Assembly (NCBI RefSeq): GCF_019320115.1
Contig: NC_089584.1
Location: 78,125,260 to 78,189,259, forward strand
Direction of reading: 5' to 3'
DNA: 64,000 nt
DNA from: Miscanthus floridulus
Taxonomy: Eukaryota; Streptophyta; Magnoliopsida; Poales; Poaceae
Of the stretch, positions 11,402-23,762 are shown piece by piece. Numbering within the stretch: position 1 is the first letter of the stretch; each line of letters starts with the position of its first letter. The notes under the pieces were generated by a model. The model worked only from the letters and a program-made list of their open reading frames with translations, searched no databases and had not been told where the DNA came from. The position numbers were made by a program, and so were the translations under genes.

Positions 11402-11794
11402 TTAGTAACCGCATCCCAGCCACGCCGTTGTCTCCCGACAGGACCACGACGCCACGCCCACCAAAATGCCGAATCCCAGCCGTCCATCCCGGCCAAAACC
11501 ACGTAGAACCAACGGCCCAGATCGAACCAACAACCCCCTTCTCGTCCCCTTCGCGACGAAGCATCATCCTCCATTCCTCCCCTCGCTCGCGGTCTCACAC
11601 GAGCTGCTTCTCCCCTGGAAAAACCGATTAAAAACAAAAATAAAAAAAATAAAAACACACCCGTAAAGTAATTAAACCAAACACGCGTTGCCACCGACCG
11701 ATCAGGCGACCCCCCTCCTCGACGAAATCCACCACCGCGGCCGGGGCCTCCCAGATCTCGCCGGAGGCAGCGGCAGCGGCGGCGGTGGGGGCCG

Positions 11795-14700
11795 ATGGCG
11801 CTCAACATGAAGACCCTGACGCAGGCGCTGGCGAAGGCGTCGGCGGTGATCGAGAAGACGGTGTCCACGACGGTGCAGGAGGTGACGGGCCCGCGCCCGC
11901 TGCAGGACTACGAGCTGCTGGACCAGGCCGGGTCCGGCGGGCCGGGGCTCGCGTGGCGGATCTACACGGCGCGGCCGCGGGACGGCGCCCCCTCGGCGCC
12001 CTACCCCGTCGTCTCCGTCTGGGTGCTCGACAAGCGCGCCCTCGCCGAGGCGCGGGCGCGGGCGGGGCTGTCGAAGGCGGCCGAGGACGCCTTCCTCGAC
12101 CTCGTCCGCGCCGACGCGGCGCGGCTCGTCCGCCTGCGCCACCCGGGCGTGCTCCACGTCGTGCAGGCGCTAGACGAGACCAAGGCCGCCATGGCCATGG
12201 CCACCGAACCTGTCTTCGCCTCCGTAGCTAACGCGCTTGGGTGCCTTGACAACGTCGGCAAGGTGCCCAAGGAGCTCAAGGGCATGGTACGACTTTGACA
12301 TCTCGTGTTTTTGTTTTAACTCTGCCTGTCAGTGTATATACTACCTAGCATCGACCTTAGGCAATTTAATTTACTGCTAGGAAGGCTACAAGACTGAAGG
12401 ATAAAAGTTTTTTCATGTTTTCTTGTTACTTGTTGCTACTGCATTCAAAACTGGCTAACAAGTTTAAGGTGATTAGTGTTGGTATGGGAGTGGAAAACTG
12501 GCGATTGTTTCTAGTTTTAGCTGTTCATGCCATTATTGATTAGCAAATGTCATAGAATTACAGAGGCATGATCTAAGAAGATATCGTTTATGTTTCTAAT
12601 GCAGCATTTGGCAGTGTCACATCCATAAAACCTGCAAAATGAGTATAGTTTTTGTACTTCTAAAATTTTGCAACTAACCTTCCTTAAAAAATGGCATCCT
12701 TGTTGGACCGATGTATCAAAACTTGTAATTTTTCCTGGGAGTTTACATGGTTCTTTTGCTTCCTAAGTTATACACCACTGATTTGTAAAAATCTTCTGAG
12801 ATTATCTAATCTCACTTGTTACCTACTGGCGTTTGGTAGGACTTGAGATAATCAGAATTGTATCCAAACATGAGGTTTGACTGAGATTCTTGCGATTTTC
12901 GACTGTAAAACTTCTATTTTACTATCTGGTATCCTGTGGAGTTGGAACTTCTCAGGTCATATAAGTGGTTAATGGGGCCTGTAGATTATATGTTCCTTGT
13001 ATTTCTGTGTATCAAGTGGTGCCTTAGTCATGACAATTGTTTGTATAGCCAAATTATGATCACATCTTTCAATCCAGCAATTTGCTAATTTCTTTTTTGC
13101 GTTTCAGGAAATGGGGCTACTTGAGATTAAACATGGACTGCTACAAGTTGCGGAGACGTTGGATTTTCTTCATAACAATGCTCATCTTGCCCATCGAGCT
13201 ATATCGCCTGAGGTTACTATGCATGACCATTCTTCTGCCTTATAATTTTCTGCTTGTTCTTTTTCTGTTATTGATATAATTGATTTGCTCTGTCCTTTTC
13301 CTATTACAATCCTAAAGTTTTTGTGTTCTCTTGTGATTTTAACGTAGTTATTCTGCCTTGCCGCCGTCCCCCTTGGTGATCCTAAGGTCACTCTGTGATT
13401 TAGGCTTGCTATGTAGTATATGATGCTTTTTTTTTGTACTTGCACTTAGTTGCTGAAAAACTCAATGCTTTGTTGGAGATAATTTTTTTCCTTGAATTGC
13501 AATTTCGTTTGTTCACTATATATGGAGCCTTGTAATGTATGTTGCTCTCTGAACTGATGGTTTAGCACCACATGGTATCTAATATATCTGCAAATGAATC
13601 TGCATAATACCTAATGAGTTCGATGTTACTTGCTTGTTATCCATTACGCCAACATTTGAGTTCTACACTAGTGTACTGTACTGATCTTACTTCTTTTTCA
13701 GACGGTCTTTATAACTTCTAATGGATCTTGGAAGCTTGGTGGGTTTGGTTTTGCTCTTTCGGTTGATCAAGCCACAGGTGGTTTGACTTCATCACAGCTA
13801 TTCCATTATTCGGTTAGTAAGTAATCTACATTTAGTTTGTCATTTTGGTGGCTTTAATTTGCAGATTCTTTTACCATATTTTGAGAACATTGACTAATCT
13901 GTATTGTCCCTTTGAAGCTTGCTGTAGCAGAAAATATTCCACCGAATTTATATGGTTCAAATTTATTTCTAAACTGTCAGGTAGTTCTGCATGATAAATA
14001 TTTTTTCTGGCATAGAGTTTCTTCTAGACATGAACTGATCTTTTCGTATCAACTTTAAAAATATACCACTACTGTCATGTGGCGATTGCGTGTAGCACAT
14101 TGCTACTGCTGGGATTTTTAACTGCATATACAATGTGCACCACAAACCTATGCTAGTCATTATTAGACCGCTCCATGGTTAAGTTATTAATGGACAACTA
14201 AGCATATTTAGTGCTTCATTATACCCATGGCTCAGTGCTTTAGTGACATCTTCTGTGATTGGTGACTTTATGATCTGTTTCGTGAACCCTGCTTGTTTTT
14301 GCATTCCAATGCTCTGAACTGTTGCCAATTTATCTGCTTGGTTTCTTTCTAGGACTATGATGTCGAGGATACAGCTTTACCTCTTCAACCATCGTTGAAC
14401 TATACTGCACCAGAATTGGTCCGAAGTGGAGATTCTAAAGTTGGCTCTGCTTGCGACATGTTTAGCTTTGGATGTCTAGCTTACCATCTGGTTGCTCGTA
14501 GACCACTTCTGGACTGCCATAACAATGTTAAAATGGTATGTTTTAAAATCTGATCGATGGCATTTACCCAATATAGATTTGTTCTTTTAGCATCAATGGT
14601 CTGAACTGTATATTTTACACTTTCTCCACTTCAGTTTTGCAAGTAGACCATCTTGTTCGGGTTGTATCCACATTCTACAGCACCTATTCTGATGTTTCCC

Positions 14701-17700
14701 CCTATTCTTGCAGTACATGAATGCCTTGACATATTTAACAAGTGAAGCCTTTTCTAATATTCCTTCTGATTTGGTATCGGATTTGCAAAGGATGCTATCG
14801 ATGGATGCAGTATCGCGTCCTAGTGCTATGGCCTTTACAGGTGTGTTAACACCTTTCTTTCCCTCATTTAAGGGAAAATCAACGGAGATTTTGTGTCGCC
14901 CACTGGTGGGGTAAATCATGACCACCACTGATAAGTTTCACGAAATGATTTTTAAAATGCTACCTTTTCTGCAGGTTCTCCTTTCTTCCGGGATGATACG
15001 AGGTTGCGCGCTCTTCGTTTCCTTGATCATTTGCTTGTATGTATTTGTTATTCCCCTTTAGTTTATTTTCCTGGATAAGTCCAAAGGTTGCAATCTGGTG
15101 TGCTTCTTTGCTGTCTGAAAATCACCTTTGACTAGATTGTTGAGTTATAGCTGTCAACACAGCAGCAAGAATCTTGCCTTCTTGACTAGAGAATGAAACG
15201 ACACAATTTGGTACCTAAAAATGGTTCTAATTTTTAATATACCATTCCTTTCAGGAGAGAGATAATATGCAGAAGACAGAGTTTTTGAAGGCATTATCAG
15301 ATATGTGGAAGGATTTCGATTCCCGAGTTCTTCGATATAAAGTATGTTCAGTACTGAAATCCATTCTGTCTTCTTCCGATCAATGCTACCCCCATGTGTC
15401 TACTCTCTGTGAGCATCATTTTGTTATGTATCACTTCATTGAAGCTACTGAAACCTGCATATGTCAAATTAAACTGATACAGCTACCCAGATCCCATAAT
15501 GTTTGGTTGCTATCGCCATCAGCATGTGGTACTCCCTGTATGGAGAGTTGGAAATAAATAAAAGAATATCTAAACCTCAATTTCTAGATCTTAAATTTGT
15601 CACAAATATGAATCAATTCTCTGGTTGACCCATTCTGACATTGTGATTCTGTTTTTTTCCTGTTTGTTCCTTTCAAATTGTTTTGTCTAGGAAAAAGAAC
15701 AGCCTTGTATTTATTTGATCCATTGGTTATTTCAAAGCTGACTCACACTTTGCAACCAGGTTCTTCCTCCTCTTTGTGCTGAGTTACGCAACATGGTTAT
15801 GCAGCCAATGATTTTGCCTATGGTTCTAACGATAGCAGAATCTCAGGTTATTTCTGCTGTTTCTCATTTGTACCATTTTAATGCATGAATAGAGTTTCTG
15901 TCCATTCAAAGAGTATTATGGAATCCCATCCTTGTATCTGTTTTTGAAGGGCAGGCCTGGTGCAGTGGTGAGAGCTGTCTCACTGAGTCACCAGGTCATG
16001 GGTTCGAAGCAGCCTCTCCGCAGATTTGCGGGGGGAAGGCTTGCCTCGGTTTTTCCCTTCCCCAGACCCCACTCATGTGGGAGCCTCCGGCACTGGGTCT
16101 GCCCCTTTTTTTTATCCTTGTATCTGTTTTTAACGCTAGTGCTTTCCATGTCAAATATGCATCACTGTAGTAAAGTTCTAAGTCCTAACTACATGTGGTT
16201 TATGTCATTCTATGTGCAAGATCCACAAGTAGAATTGAATACTAGGGTTTTTTTTTAAGCAAATGCATTTCAGGATATTTTATGTACTGACCTTTTTTAT
16301 GTGACTATTCTGAAAAGGCGGTTACTTTTGGCTCTTTTACAGGATAAAGGGGATTTTGAACTCGCAACACTGCCTGCGCTTGTTCCAGTGTTTACTTCAG
16401 CATCAGGTGAAACTCTACTTCTGCTTGTGAAGCATGCAGATCTCATCATTAACAAGGTAATTAGGGTTACTTGTGAAATATCGATAGACTACATTATTCC
16501 TTTGTGTTATCTATGGGGCCGTTTGGGAGAGCTCCAGCTCCAGCTTCTTCGAAGAGAATCACTCCCAACCAGCCAAACGCTCAAAATGCCAACTGATTCA
16601 GGTGGGCATCGGCAAAGAATCACTTCTCCATTTACACTACGAGTTGGGAGCTAAAAAAAACTGCTTCACCCTGCTCCCTGTTATATTCTAGTGGGGATCA
16701 GCAAAGAATCAATTCTCATCAGCTCCACACCCTGCTCCCTCCAAGGAATCCAATGGAATCACTCCATCGAAAAATCAAGGAGCGGAGCTGAAGAATCAGG
16801 GAGCAGAGCTCTCCCAAATGGGGCCTATGTGACTGAATGGAATGGTGCCCTTAATCCACAAATGATTATTATTAACATGTAGTTTAATTAGTTTTTTTTT
16901 TTTTGCATGGTGCTTTGTGACCAGGATATTTGTCTTCTGCAGGCCACACAGGAACATTTGATATCACATGTTCTTCCAATGTTGGTCCGGGCTTATGATG
17001 ACAATGATCCCCGGTTACAGGAAGAAGTTCTGCGTCGAACAGTAGCACTGTCTCGTCAACTTGACACCAAGGTTACTGTTTTGCTATACTAAAGAATGAA
17101 GATTAATCATTTGATTGACCAGTACAAAAATGATAGCCCTTTTTTTAAGACTGTTTGAACTCACTTGACCAATGGGTTACAGTGTATGTGCAAGGCATGC
17201 ATGTTATGTGATCATGTAATAAATTTTTTCTTGTGCAGCTAGTCAAACAGGCTGTGTTTCCTCGTGTGCATGGATTAGCTCTAAAGACCACAGTTGCTGC
17301 GGTATGCACAGTATATACTATAGTCTATTATATTTGGCAATGTACTTATTATCTGTAATCATATGAACACACATTAAAGCATTGGAATACCGCAAACTTT
17401 TATAAAATGGAATGCTACTGCCTCTTTTGTGTTCTAGCAGGCTCATACGAGAAAAGCAAAGGATAGGAACCCTTTAACACTGAATGCTTGTTTTCTTATG
17501 TTATTATGAACTTTCATGCTGTTTGTTACTTTCCTGTGTCTCTGGTCTGCTCTTATACCAATATATCTTACTGATGGCCGGTGGCCCTAAGTTTAGTAAT
17601 GCTGCATAATAGGTGTTTATTGAAGTAGTAGTGCTTTACATTTTGTTTTTTCTCAAGTAATATTAGCAACATGTAGTTTACCAATGCATAGTGATGTTTT

Positions 17701-19447
17701 AGTTGACCTTAATTATAATTCATTCTTGTTGAACAAGATTGACATTTTAGAATTCCATTGTTGCATTGTTCTCTCTCTCACACACACACGTTTTCTCTAT
17801 CTACTCGTTTTGCAAATATTTGATGTTTTTTTCTTATGTAGTGCTGTACTTGTGAGCTCCTGCCTCACTGTTAGAAATACATCATTCTGTACTTTGTACT
17901 GTAACTTATCTTATGTTCTTAATTGTTCCTGCATTATAGGTGCGTGTGAATGCATTGCGCTGTTTAGGAGATCTTGTGCCATCCCTGGACAAAGAAGGTA
18001 TACTGGGTATCTTGGAGACTGTTAGGCGTTGCACAGCTGTTGACCATACAGCGCCAACTCTTATGTGCACACTTGGTGTTGCTAATGCAATCTATAAACA
18101 AGTTAGTCTTGTCTTCTTGACATGTTCTTTTTTACCATTGCTTAATTATGAGCGGTTTTTTCCCATGCCATTTACCTCAGTAATACTCAATTTACTCTCT
18201 TGTCATTGATCCAGTGCGGTGTTGAGTTTGCTGCGGAATATGTGATTCCTCTCATCTTCCCATTGCTAACAGCACATCAACTGAATGTACAACAATTTGC
18301 CAAGTATATGCTTTTTGTCAAGGACATTACAAGGTATCATTTATCCTTGCATCGCTCTCCACATGTCCATCAATATGTCAACTAAACTACTACCTATTTC
18401 TACAGCAAGATTGAAGAGAAGCGTGGTGTGACTGTTACAGATAATGGGAACACAGAGGTAAAAGCGTCACCTTCATTGGCAAATGGGTTCCATTCTGAAC
18501 CTATGTCAGGACAAATACCAGCTGCAAAGAGCAGCCCTGCATGGGATGAAGACTGGGGTCCTAGTAAGAAAACCGGTGTTCCATCTCTCTCAGTTGATTC
18601 TAGTGCACAAACAAAGCAACCCTCAGTAGACCCTTTTGACTTCAGTACTCAAACAAAGCAATCCACAACACTCCCCTTTGATTTGAGCACCCAAGCAAAG
18701 CAGCCATCATTAGTTTCTCAGGTTACAGCGGCTACAATCCCACCTGCGCAACCACAACCATCACTACAATCTCTTGTGCCCAGTTCAGGACCTCAAACTT
18801 CTGGCTCATGTGTCCCTGTTGACATTGAGTGGCCTCCTCGAAGAAGCTCGTCATCCGACTTCAATGCACCCTTGTCTATTAGCAAGGAGAATGATTCTGG
18901 AAGGTTGTCTAGCGATGGACTTGATGATATTGATCCTTTTGCTGATTGGCCCCCAAAACCTAGCAACGTTACTAGCATTTCAGCAACCGAGCATCGACCA
19001 AGCACAAATCAAAATATTTCTGGATTTGGCTCAGGTAACATAGGGTTTGGTGGCAGCGGGAATTCTATAGGGCAAATGAAAAGCAACCAAATGAGCTGGT
19101 CAAACACGTCTAATCTAATGGGCATGAACTCAACTGGCAGCTATTTGAATCAGGGTAATGCAGCTCTAGGTTTTGGAAATCCAATTGGAGGATTGAGCAC
19201 AGGTCTCTCCAATCCAAGTAGTTCCAGTACAGGTCTGAGCATGATGCAACCAAAATCTGATTTTGGATCACTGTCCATGTCGGCCAACAATGCCGCACAT
19301 GGCCCACCCAGACTTGCCCCTCCTCCATCCACTTCAGTTGGAAGAGGGCGTGGTAGAAATCAGGGACAGTCAGCACTCTCCCGAGCATCAAGGCCGCCTC
19401 ATTCCAACTCGTCATCAGGACAACAACCTATCCTGGATTTACTTTAG
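11795..19447 (+). CDS. SCYL2: SCYL2-like clathrin-associated pseudokinase, copy 1 (14 exons, intact)
   Basis: Coding exons: 11795-12286, 13108-13212, 13702-13812, 14353-14535, 14714-14840, 14975-15036, 15255-15341, 15760-15846, 16343-16456, 16943-17071, 17239-17301, 17940-18101, 18215-18333, 18406-19447. All introns are GT-AG and the joined frame is open for about 960 codons. Residues ~30-345 form a protein-kinase fold with degraded catalytic motifs: the catalytic loop reads HRAISPE rather than HRDLKPEN, and the DFG position reads GFG. Helical HEAT/ARM-like repeats follow (~345-615), then a Ser/Gln/Pro-rich tail with DPF motifs (~689 and ~790), a DEDW motif and a terminal LDLL. DPF and LDLL-type motifs bind AP-2 and clathrin in this family. 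Plant SCYL2 proteins act in post-Golgi/clathrin trafficking. Start chosen at ATG 11795, the beginning of the conserved N-terminus. Confidence 0.92.
15946..16113 (+). mobile_element. tRNA-derived SINE (Au-like) in intron 8 of SCYL2 copy 1
   Basis: 168 bp flanked by an 18-bp target duplication beginning ATCCTTGTATCTG (15928-15945 and 16114-16131). Pol III promoter boxes are visible: A box TGGTGCAGTGG at 15958, B box GGTTCGAAGC at 16001. It ends in T8, as Au-type plant SINEs do. The homologous intron in unit 2 (about 27969) is an empty site. Confidence 0.9.
16515..16825 (+). mobile_element. 311-bp MITE in intron 9 of SCYL2 copy 1
   Basis: The terminal inverted repeats are near GGGGCCGTTTGGGAGAGCTC, with the right end matching in reverse. 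Flanked by TAT (16512-16514, 16826-16828). Unit 2 has the uninterrupted site near 28370. Superfamily uncertain. Confidence 0.85.
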
Positions 19448-20975
19448 TAACAGAGGCTTGCCGCTGTTTTTTCTGTTCCGATTGTCAATGTGTACATCTT
19501 CAAACCTTTGTAAGGTGAGCGTCATACTGTTCTTTTGGACATGCATGTGGCGAAAGCATATCTATTTTGTTCATTTTGAAGCTGGATGACCTTGGTTTAT
19601 AGTCTGAAGGAATTCTACTTCGGGGAAATCGGGATCTTGCAGAGGTTACCTTTTCACATGCTCCCACTTAGGGTTTTGATTTGAGCATTGAGGCCATCTT
19701 CATATTGGTGACAGAAGAAATGTTGTGTATATTTCTGTCCAAACTCGGCTGTAGCTTGTAGAGTTGATGAATATAGTTGACATGTTTATCTGGGCTGTGA
19801 AGTTTTGAATGTTTACATTGTACCACAATGTTTATAATGGGCCTTATAGGTGCACCTTGCTCATGTACTCTATGCTCCCCCAACATCATGTAATTCATTA
19901 GTCAAGGCCCGTGTTGTGTACGTAGTCTGTTGAATTAAGGCCTATCTGCTATTCTGCTTCTATTTTGTTTGGAGAAACCGTTGCTGGTACAAGCACATCT
20001 GTTATGAATGATATCCCACAACTGTTTGAAGTTGATCTTCATCCTTGGCCTTTTCCCTTCACCATTTCTAGCTGATTAAACAAACTTGGTCCCGTTTGCC
20101 TTTATCCAGCATGATATATTTGGTAATGCTGACAAAAGCCATATATATTCCTATCCTTGGTTGGATTCTTGTGTCCCAAATCTCTGATGTTGACCTTGTA
20201 AAGAGCTGGGGTCCAACTGCAGTGGTCATAACACCCGTGCATGCGCTGGACAACACCGATCGAGCATTTTGGATTCGATACACGGTCCTACAGCCCTGTG
20301 TGTGTACCACTAGCTCGCTTGCAGTGTACCATGATGGATGATGCGTTTCTGCTTGGATGGCGCATGCATAGCAGGAACATTTGCAGTTGATGAGCGCCAG
20401 ATCAGTTGCTCAGGGAAAATTGAATGGCGACCTGGACATCATCACTCACCGGAGTACGTATGCGTACGTATCATCAGACGAAGTCAGAAGCATGCGGGTA
20501 GTGTCCCTGTTTTGTCTACCCTTCTCTCATCAACATGGGATGGCCAGAAGAACCAGCTGGTGCTTGGTTGGTCAGCTGAGCGTGCGGTCAGGCTGCCCAC
20601 CGGCTTGGAGAGCTGATACTCGCTCAGGTGCCTCACCTGCGGGATTTATTCTATGTTAATTTCGGTTGCCTTGCACAGATGAGTATCACTGTCATATCTC
20701 TCAGCCGTGTACTTTTAACTTTAGATATAAGTTGTAGATCTAGCTTACGCATTAGAGGTGTGAGTGTGTTAGGGCGTGTGTGTCTATAGTGTGAGTTAGT
20801 GCGTGTGTTCAGATACTACAACTTGTATTCGAAGGTTAAGGCAATAAAAAACATGGGATGGCCATATATGCATAGTACGAGTACTTGGAGCTATCCTCTC
20901 TTATCTCGCTCCTCATGAGTTATGATCTCTCCCTTGCAAAGCCTTGGCTTTGGCAGGGGGACAAGTGGATGTGGA
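19448..20975 (+). other. 3' UTR and downstream flank of SCYL2 copy 1
   Basis: Non-coding. The first few hundred bases are well conserved among all three copies and probably hold the 3' UTR; no canonical AATAAA is seen close to the stop (the nearest clear one is near 20841). GTGTGAGT-type repeats occur at about 20757-20810. No gene seen. Confidence 0.5.
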
Positions 20976-22314
20976 ACTTTGTGATTTTTTACACCTATAA
21001 GTAGCTTCCACTTCTATTTTTATGTGCACAGTAATACCACTGATTTCTTTTGCACCTGAAAATGGTGTTTGTATGAAAAATTTGCACCGCTGCTGTTAGT
21101 GCTTACATCTACCGGAAAAATGAACACATCTATTGGACCTAACTCAGATCAGGCAAACTAGAGCACAAACAACATATCATCTTATCAAGCATGAGCCCAT
21201 ATGATAGATCAAAATTTTTAATCTATTGTTCAAATGAAATGTCTGGATTAGATAGATGATAGCTTATTAGCTTGTCTTGTCTTGTCATCATCTTTCTTGG
21301 CTGCTCTAAGACTGTCATTGAATTGAAACACTAAAATATCTGAGAAACAATCAACTCAAGTAGTGAAATCTAAAATACTGGAACTAAAACACACAAACAA
21401 CTAAGGGATAAGCACTGGATGTTTCATTTCTGGAGGCCAACTGAATTTGTGATTTATATTTGTGAAACTGTCTCATCTCACTCTCCTTGTAAGTTGTACA
21501 TTAGAACCTGTAACTTTGTTAGATTACTCATTCCATCACTTTTTTCAGGAACTTCTGGGTGCTGCTGGACAGCAGCTTGTCAACAGCAAGCTAGTCATAG
21601 TGCTAATAGATGTAAAACCAAACATTCCATTTTGAGCTTTTGCCCAAGATGACTGCCATGGACAACATGTGCTTTGTTAAGCTAGGATTAACTTTATGTT
21701 CATTAGCTAGGATTAGCGACAATCATCAGCCATATGTTCAAACAAGGACCGGTACGATGTTAAGTGACATTGCATATATATATGTACTTGTTAAATATGT
21801 GCACATAATTTCAATATTGCATTGGTCTTGAATGTTTGATCCAATGTACATGAGTTTTAGATATACAAGGTTTTATTTTTTATCTTGTTTAATTGCTAAA
21901 AGTTCTTATTGTGATGAACTGTCGGTTGCTAAAGCTCTAACATGTTGTTGGTCACTAAAAGTTGGACCGTTGAACTATCTGTCGCTAAAGATAATGTCCA
22001 TCGCTAAAGATAATGTCCATCGCTGTATACATATAACGACGGCTTCATTAGCAACTGCAGGGGCCCAACGCTATAATCTTTAACAACTGATTGTCAATCC
22101 TGTATACCCCTCTCAACTCCAAATCAGTCAGCTGTGGTGAAGCAAAAATCGATGGTTTCTTCACGCCTTGAAGCAAGGGACGACCGTTTATGCTATTATT
22201 TTGTCTTTCTTCATTAATTTTGTGGACACGTCATCCATGTCATTCGATTCTATACTACGGAGTACTATAGTATAAAGTAGAAGCGACTAGAGCAACCGCG
22301 TTGGGACTGCCTTA

Positions 22315-23352
22315 GCATGTGTTTGGTTTGGAGACCAACTGGGTTGGGTTGGGTCCAACCTAGTTTTCTGGGTTGTGTCGAACCCATCTTGCGTTTGGAT
22401 AGAGGGATGGAGCCATTCCAGTTTGTTGTTTGGTACAAGGAATTGGATGGGTTGGAATGGATGTCATTGTAAACACCGTGTGCTGATGTTAGACGTGGGA
22501 CCTAGCTGTCAGCCAACCTTCCATCTTCTTCCCCCTCTCTTCCAACAGAGCACCACCGCACAACAGAGCACCGGCGCTGCCCATCCCCACGCCGCCACAT
22601 AGCTCGCCCAGCACAGGCCGGCCTCGCGCCGCCGCTAGCTTGCCCGAGCCCGTGCTCTCCCGCTGTGGCCGCAACCTCCCTGAGCTCGAGCTCGCCTGCC
22701 ATGGCCGCCACCTTCCCGACCTCGCGGTCACCTGCCATGGCCGCTGCTTGCCCAAGCCCAAGCTCGCCCGCCATGGCTGCCACCTCCCCGAGCACCGCCC
22801 TGGCCACGCCGTTGCTCCGTCGTGGCCTGGGGTCGCCGCGCCGGAGGAGGTCCTCCCGTGCCGCTGCTCGCCCAGATCCGGAGGAGCGCTACGGCCGGGG
22901 ACCAGGGCAGGGCCGGCATGGGCGCCACCCTCCTTACTGCTCCCGGCCATCGTCCTCCCCGCAGCTTCTTGTTGCTGTCTCCCTCTCTATTTGTGCTGCC
23001 GCCCGCCCCTCCCTTCTCCCTGATGCCGGCCGCTACCCTCCTCCCCGCCGGCCTCCACCAGCCCCTGCCTCTCCCCATGCGCGGCTCGCCATGGCCGAAG
23101 CAGCCTCATGCGGTGCCGGAGGCCGAGGCCCGCGCCCCTCGCGCCAGCTCCTCCTCTCGCGCAGGAAACGGAGGACGCTGCCGTGCATGTGGGTTGGATG
23201 CGTCCGCTCGTTTTGAACGGATGCATCCAACCCGCATCTAAGGAGAATATTTCTTTACTGGGATAAACCCAACCCACTACCTTTTCAACCTAACACCTCT
23301 TCAACTGAGTCCAACCCATTCCACCCCTTCAAACCCTCAAACCAACGCACCC
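22315..23352 (+). mobile_element. second copy of the Tourist-like element, upstream of SCYL2 copy 2
   Basis: The same 1,038-bp element as at 10364-11401, with TTA flanks at 22312-22314 and 23353-23355. It was carried along by the 12-kb duplication rather than inserted independently. Confidence 0.6.
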
Positions 23353-23762
23353 TTAGTAACCGCATCCCAGCCACGCCGTTGTCTCCCGACAGGACCACGA
23401 CGCCACGCCTACCAAAATGCCGCATCCCAGCCGTCCATCCCGGCCAAAAACACGTAGAACATACGGCCCAGATCGAACCAAGAATCCCCTTCTCGTCCCC
23501 TTCGCGACGAAGCATCATCCTCCATTCCTCCCCTCGCTCGCGGCGGTCTCACATGGCACATGGCACACGAGCTGCTTCTCCCCTAGAAAACCTATTAAAA
23601 ACAAAATAAAAATAAAAACACACCCGTAAAGTAATTAAACCAAACACGCGCTGCCACCGACCGATCAGGCGACCCCCCTCCAAGAGGAAAATCCACCACC
23701 GCGGCCGGGGACCTCCCAGATCTCGCCGGAGGCAGCGGCTAGCGGCGGCAGGATTGGGGGCG

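Larger units (their letters stand above)
9024..20975 (+). repeat. ~12-kb tandem duplication, unit 1 (contains SCYL2 copy 1)
   Basis: The sequence from ACTTTGTGATTTTTTACACC at 9024 to GTGGATGTGGA at 20975 recurs head to tail from 20976. Unit 1 is 11,952 bp. It carries two insertions that unit 2 lacks, a SINE (15946-16113) and a MITE (16515-16825). Confidence 0.93.
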
